Assembly (NCBI GenBank): GCA_038221545.1
Contig: JBBRIE010000009.1
Span: 1-29,275 of the forward strand
Reading direction: 5' to 3'
DNA: 29,275 nt
Origin: JBBQNY01 sp038221545
GTDB taxonomy: Bacteria; Pseudomonadota; Gammaproteobacteria; Xanthomonadales; Ahniellaceae
In this document: piece by piece, positions 25,501 to 29,275 of the stretch
Layout: every line of letters starts with the position of its first letter
How positions within the stretch are numbered: position 1 is the stretch's first letter
Translations under genes and position numbers: made by a program
The notes under the pieces: generated by a model
Told to the model about the DNA's origin: nothing
What the model saw: the letters and a program-made list of their open reading frames with translations, nothing else
The model's database searches: none

Positions 25501-28500
25501 GCTCGAGCATGCTCGCGTCGCACTGGACCAGCTGCGCACCGAATTGCGCGGCATGGGCGTCGCCACCGCGTTGCCGCGCCTGGTGATGCAGGCTGCCGAT
25601 CGGCTCGCCGCGGGCGAGCCCGGAACCATCGAGACGACCCGGCGCGTCCTGCGCACGCGCAGCGTTCGTGTTCCGCTCGCGGCACCCGCGGCACCCGCGG
25701 TCGTCGCACCCGTCGCGGCGGAGCCGGTCGAAAGCGTCATTGCCGAGATCGACGTGCAGGCGATGGAACAGGCAGAACTCGAAGCGGCAGGCATCGAGGC
25801 GCAGGCGCCCGTGGCGGCTGACGATGCGGCGCCCGCCGAACGCATGCCGGAGATCGAGCCGATGTTGCTCGAAGTCCTGCGCAGCGAAGCGGGTGGCTAC
25901 CTGGTCGCACTCGAGGGCTGGATCGAGCAGGCGCGGGACAGCGGTAACCGGCTGGTGCCCACATCCGAGCTGCTGCGTGCGGTGCACACGCTCCACGGCG
26001 CGCTCGGCATGGTGGAAGTGCCGGTGGTGGCCGAAGTCGTCGGAATGCTGGAGGGATACCTCAAGCGTCTGGTCAATGCCGGTCGTACGCCCAGTGCGGA
26101 AGGGCTGGAGGCCATGGCCGACGTCTCGGGCGTAGTGGGAGCGACCCTGGCACTGCTCGACCGGCCTGGCGCCGCGGTCCCGCCTGCCGGCGACTTGAAC
26201 GATCGGTTGGCGGAGCTGCGCGACGACCTGCCGGAGTCGACGAGCCCGTCGATACCGGCGTGGGGCGATGCGGACGAGGACGAGCAAGAGGAAGAGGCGC
26301 AGGACCAGGCCGCGGACGCGTTCGTCGCGGCGGCGCCCGAGGAAGAAGATGCGCAGGCGGTCGCGGCGCAGGCGCCGACGGATGTCGAAGCGGTCTCCTT
26401 TACCTTCGACCCGACGATCTCGGATGAAATCGCCGACGCCACCGGACCGGCCGCAATCGAGGCGGAGCGGGACGACGACGCCGCGCTCGAGCGCATCGCT
26501 GCCGCGACGGACGAGTTCGGCGATGCGAACCGTTTCACCGCATCCGAAGAACCGCTCGCGTCCGAATTGCTGGGCGACGTTCCGGCCGGCGACTGGGAAA
26601 TGCCGCCGCCGGCATATCTCGAGCCCGAGGTGGTCGAGCATGGCGCGGAGCAGTTCGACGTGCATCTCCACGATGAACTGGCCGCGCTGGAAAGCGGCTA
26701 CGAGCCCGCATCTCCCGAAGCAGGGGACGTCTTGGCCGGGCAGGAAGACCTCGTCGTTCCGACCACCGTCGACCTGACCGAATTCCGTGACCCGGGCGTC
26801 GAGCCCGCATTCGGAGAATTCGAGGAGGCCGGGTTCGCTGACGTGCAACCGCAAGTCGATGACGCTGTGTGGCAGGACTTCGTGGAGGCTCCTGCCGAAG
26901 TGTCCGGTGTGCCCGAGGCGCTCGAAGGTGCGGACGCCGAGGCAGTCGAAGGGTCGGAAGACGCGACGTCCATCGCCGGGATGCCGGTGGAGGACACGCA
27001 GTCGTCGACTGCCGAGAGTCGCAGGCAGAAGCGCAAGAGCGCGCGCCAGAGCAAGCGCGAGCAGACCGCTGCCGGCAGCGGCGATGCCGCCGCAACAGCC
27101 TCGATCGAGGCGCCGGATGCGCAGGAGGACCTCGACGAAATGCTGGAAAGGGTCGAAGAGTCCGCAGCCGAGTCCAGCGAACCCGACGTCGTCGATGAAG
27201 CGGCGGAAGCCCCGCTGCCGTTGGCTGCCTCCGCCGGCATCGACGAAGCCGCGTTGGAGCCCGAAGAATTCGACGAGCCGCTGACCCATGCAGCAATGGA
27301 GATGGGCGACAGCGTGATCGAATCCGACTTTGCAAATGCGCCGCTGGTCGCGGGCGCTGGCGCGGAATGGCAGGACGAAGTCGATCCGGATCGTCCGCTT
27401 GTGCTTCCGGACCTTGACGCGGACCTGCTCGAAATTTTTGTGGAGGAGGGTCGCGAGATCCTCGACCAGGCCGATCCGGTGCTCGCGCAACTGCGCGACG
27501 ATCCGGCTTCCTCGTCCGCCATATCTGCGATCCAGCGTCACCTGCACACCATCAAGGGCAACGCTCGTGCGGTCGGATTGTCCGGCATCGGCGACGTGAG
27601 CCACTCGCTCGAGACGCTGATCGACTCCGCGCACGGCCGAACGTCCGCTGCGATCGAGCTCGTGCAACGCGGCTTCGACCGCCTGCACCGCATGGTGAGC
27701 CGTGTGGGAGCGGGTCGCGATCTCGCGTATCCCGCGCGCCTCATCGCGCTGCTGGAAGCGAGCGCCGCGGGCGTTCCCCTGCCCGTTGCTGCCGAGACCG
27801 TCCCGGATGCGCATGCGCCTCCTGCCGCCGAGCCGGTCGACGAGGCCACCGCGCACGATCGCCTCGCGCTCGAGGAAGACCTCGCACCCTGGCGCACGCC
27901 GGAATCTGCCGCCGAACCGATGGCGGGCGAAGTCGAACCTGTCGACGAACCGGCCGCATACGCAGCAAGCGACGCGATGGTCGCCGCTTACGAGGACGGA
28001 AGCACCGAATCGCTGGTCGAGTTCGAGCAGCCGACCCATGCCGAGTACAGTGACTCGGACGATCGCGCGATTTCCGATGGCGAGACAGCGCAGCACGATC
28101 TTGCCGCGTCCGTCGATTTCGACGAGATGGCCGCCGCCGCCGAACTCGATATGCCGGAACAACCCGACGCAGGCGTGGATGCCGCGCCGGTCGAGGAGGC
28201 TTCCGCGCCGGAAGCCGCAACGTCCGAGCCGGAAGCCGCCGCGATCACCAACGTCGTCCGTCTCGACGATTACCGCCTGCCTGCGCAGGTCATCGCGACC
28301 GACGAGGCGGCGCAGCGCCAATCCCAGGAGCTCATCCGAGTTCGCGCCGACCTGCTCGACTCGCTGGTGAACTATGCCGGCGAAGTGTCGATCTACCGTT
28401 CGCGGCTCGAACAGCAGCTCGGCGCATTCCGCGCCAACGTGGGCGAGCTCGAACAGACCGTCGAACGAACCCGGGAGCAGTTGCGCAAGCTCGACATCGA

Positions 28501-29275
28501 AACCGAGGCCCAGATCATCGCGCGCTTCCAGCGCGAGACCGAAGACGACCTCGGTACCTTCGATCCGCTCGAGCTGGACCGGTTTTCGAACCTGCAGCAG
28601 TTGTCGCGGGCGCTGGCCGAATCGGTATCGGATCTGGTGTCGTTGCACGGCACCCTCGACGACCTCGCGCGCCAGCAGGAAACCCTGCTGCTGCAGCAGT
28701 CGCGCGTGGCATCCGAGTTGCAGCAGGGCCTGATGCGCACCCGCATGGTGCCCTTCGAAACGCAGGTGCCGTTCCTGCGCCGACTCGTGCGCCAGAGCGC
28801 GGACGAGCTCGGCAAGCGCGCGCAGCTGTTCGTGGATGGCGCACAGGGCGAGATGGATCGCAACCTCCTTGAGCGCATGAAGGCACCGCTCGAACACATG
28901 TTGCGCAATGCGTTGGCGCACGGCATCGAGTCACCCGCCGAGCGCAGCAACCAGGGCAAGGCGGGGGAAGGCAACGTCCGCATCGAGGTCGCCCGCGAGG
29001 CCAGCGAAGTGCTTATCCGGGTCAGCGACGACGGCCGCGGACTCGATCGCGAGGCGATCCGGCGCGAGGCGATCGAACGCGGCCTGATGCGCGCCGATTC
29101 GACCCTGACCGATCGCGACCTGTTCGGATTCATCACGGAAACGGGCTTCAGCACGGCGGACACGGTCAGCAAGCTGGCGGGCCGCGGTGTCGGCATGGAC
29201 GTCGTCGCGAACGAGATCAGGGAACTGGGCGGCTCGCTGTCGATCGACAGCGAACAGAACCAGGGCTCGCGATTC
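22547..29275 (+). CDS. chpA: Giant chemotaxis-type hybrid histidine kinase ChpA/PilL (3' truncated by window edge)
   Basis: The frame from ATG 22547 stays open to the last base: 2243 codons without a stop. It is the kinase of the Pil-Chp system. The N-terminal 560 or so residues are FimL-like and include a histidine in FLHQVQGTLRM (His51); a second helical bundle has Glu489 where the His should be. Clear phosphotransfer domains have His943 (FHTLKGSGR), His1147 (VHTLHGALG) and His1667 (LHTIKGNAR). Long acidic, Ala/Glu/Asp-rich linkers fill about 570-885, 1205-1620 and 1740-1905. A CheA-type dimer helix (LLDSLVNYAGE), the motif RTRMVPF, and the ATPase boxes (LRNALAHGIE, DDGRGLD, GRGVGMDVV) follow. 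The CheW and receiver domains expected at the end lie outside the window. The name pilL is used in some species. Confidence 0.96.
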   Translation, partial: MRLEDDIDFTTLNWVKQELDDTLRQARQALEAYVEQSSDQSQLRFCASFLHQVQGTLRMVELYGAAMVVEEMERLVQSLLDDEIRRRDDSYSVLMRGMVQMPDYLERLQGGHKDIPIVLLPLLNDLRACRGEKLLSESVLFAPELGASLPAGASGSAQPLADAETRPQVTRLRTRYQSGLLAWIKNEDSEPAITGLIDTLDELRAISFHPETRRLWWIAAGLLDAARQRAVDIGSAVKLLFGKVDREIKRMADGGEQMLVNDPPRELAQNLLYYLAHGAASGERVDAIRETYRLSELLPTQAELEHAKGSIGGKNRALLDTVSLAIKEDLLRVKDALDLYLRRGDAVPAELSGQSAVLDRVADTLGMLGLGVPRRVVQEQRRVLDDLASGARVPSEASLLDVAGALLFVEVSLDENIRTLGVSGAEAESDAPVSVTDPTSLPKAEVKRILDALLRESIANVQRAKADIVAYIESGWEGERLQALPVALEEIVGAMRMLDQQEAADLVRALSRFVEVELVGEGRVPTGAQVEHLADAFTSIEYYLEATGESRSGREQILDVTRESLAALGYWPPPSAEELRERDSAPEGWPTAESALIAVGIDAAIEPANDSPEVLDAVPPQVMEPDGAVAASWSEFGAIARDAAVAAPADVDPATRFEAVPPAVDSGMESASTDRDAPADIDWAADAERTGTGFPEPRVEQSAAYAAADPDADIGQWSAAASELADAFGEPPPAAVRDDATADASADEVVALVELTEAGDPSTGGEIDFTLRDDGTEWPAIGDSPVFTTDVLGQSRALTAEADAGVAAETGAADEPIEIAELPSDGFDESLRNLEADLGGGSESPQVAAAPESGMLAHSEDAGFEWIEVEEEVEEEIPLDEIPGEALPGGFDASAGEDIDDDIREVFIEEVTEEITNIGRMLPPLRNNSDDVEALRNVRRSFHTLKGSGRLVGALALGEFSWRVETLLNRVLDRTIPMDSQIIGVLEHARVALDQLRTELRGMGVATALPRLVMQAADRLAAGEPGTIETTRRVLRTRSVRVPLAAPAAPAVVAPVAAEPVESVIAEIDVQAMEQAELEAAGIEAQAPVAADDAAPAERMPEIEPMLLEVLRSEAGGYLVALEGWIEQARDSGNRLVPTSELLRAVHTLHGALGMVEVPVVAEVVGMLEGYLKRLVNAGRTPSAEGLEAMADVSGVVGATLALLDRPGAAVPPAGDLNDRLAELRDDLPESTSPSIPAWGDADEDEQEEEAQDQAADAFVAAAPEEEDAQAVAAQAPTDVEAVSFTFDPTISDEIADATGPAAIEAERDDDAALERIAAATDEFGDANRFTASEEPLASELLGDVPAGDWEMPPPAYLEPEVVEHGAEQFDVHLHDELAALESGYEPASPEAGDVLAGQEDLVVPTTVDLTEFRDPGVEPAFGEFEEAGFADVQPQVDDAVWQDFVEAPAEVSGVPEALEGADAEAVEGSEDATSIAGMPVEDTQSSTAESRRQKRKSARQSKREQTAAGSGDAAATASIEAPDAQEDLDEMLERVEESAAESSEPDVVDEAAEAPLPLAASAGIDEAALEPEEFDEPLTHAAMEMGDSVIESDFANAPLVAGAGAEWQDEVDPDRPLVLPDLDADLLEIFVEEGREILDQADPVLAQLRDDPASSSAISAIQRHLHTIKGNARAVGLSGIGDVSHSLETLIDSAHGRTSAAIELVQRGFDRLHRMVSRVGAGRDLAYPARLIALLEASAAGVPLPVAAETVPDAHAPPAAEPVDEATAHDRLALEEDLAPWRTPESAAEPMAGEVEPVDEPAAYAASDAMVAAYEDGSTESLVEFEQPTHAEYSDSDDRAISDGETAQHDLAASVDFDEMAAAAELDMPEQPDAGVDAAPVEEASAPEAATSEPEAAAITNVVRLDDYRLPAQVIATDEAAQRQSQELIRVRADLLDSLVNYAGEVSIYRSRLEQQLGAFRANVGELEQTVERTREQLRKLDIETEAQIIARFQRETEDDLGTFDPLELDRFSNLQQLSRALAESVSDLVSLHGTLDDLARQQETLLLQQSRVASELQQGLMRTRMVPFETQVPFLRRLVRQSADELGKRAQLFVDGAQGEMDRNLLERMKAPLEHMLRNALAHGIESPAERSNQGKAGEGNVRIEVAREASEVLIRVSDDGRGLDREAIRREAIERGLMRADSTLTDRDLFGFITETGFSTADTVSKLAGRGVGMDVVANEIRELGGSLSIDSEQNQGSRF

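Noticed and set aside
23738..28921. An open frame of 1727 codons on the minus strand opposite chpA
   Set aside because: Its codon boundaries coincide with those of chpA, so a stop could only appear opposite TTA, CTA or TCA, which are rare in GC-rich genes. The chpA strand encodes recognisable HPt, dimerisation and ATPase motifs; the opposite frame has none.

Overview
The window is GC-rich chromosomal DNA with dense, mostly overlapping genes. Gene content and order point to a gammaproteobacterium, probably related to Xanthomonadales/Lysobacterales: an HprK-containing regulatory PTS, the kdsD-kdsC-lptC-lptA-lptB-rpoN-hpf block, and the order pyrB-pyrR-ruvX-yqgE-tonB-gshB-pilGHIJ-chpA known from Pseudomonas and Xanthomonas. 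A closer taxon cannot be read from the sequence. I saw no tRNA, rRNA, insertion sequence, CRISPR array or prophage gene.

Layout. (1) 1-1198, plus strand: the end of an unidentified protein, then a methyltransferase-like protein with a Cys4 motif; probably the edge of a surface-glycan or accessory region. (2) 1189-11959, minus strand: read in transcription order, kdsD and kdsC (Kdo synthesis), lptC, lptA and lptB (LPS export), rpoN (sigma-54), hpf (ribosome hibernation), hprK, rapZ, an EIIA of the mannose family, ptsH, ptsI and finally a 2-oxoglutarate/Fe(II) oxygenase joined to ptsI by a GTGA overlap. The PTS has no permease here, and the usual ptsN between hpf and hprK is missing. (3) 12183-13809, plus strand: ibaG and murA, divergent from kdsD. 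(4) 13816-18399, minus strand: gshB, tonB, yqgE, ruvX, pyrR and pyrB; the gshB-tonB and ruvX-pyrR-pyrB joints overlap. (5) 18642 to the right edge, plus strand: the Pil-Chp type IV pilus chemosensory operon pilG, pilH, pilI, pilJ and a giant chpA/pilL histidine kinase cut by the window end after 2243 codons. A sigma-70-like promoter (TTGACA, 17 bp, AATAAG) lies upstream of pilG.

How the genes work together. Region 2 combines envelope LPS assembly with nitrogen/carbon phosphorelay control: HprK can phosphorylate HPr on Ser50, while EI-HPr-EIIA passes phosphate along His residues. Region 4 holds glutathione synthesis, a TonB energy transducer, Holliday-junction/rRNA processing and pyrimidine synthesis. 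Region 5 is a signalling array that would sense surface contact through PilJ, couple through PilI to ChpA, and output through PilG and PilH to pilus extension and retraction.

The best candidates for a second look are the oxygenase coupled to the PTS, the missing ptsN, the methyltransferase without a visible SAM glycine loop, a G-quadruplex motif in the pilI-pilJ leader, and the architecture of the giant ChpA. No complete new system is evident. Long open frames opposite the real genes, including one of 1727 codons opposite chpA, are explained by codon use and were left out.
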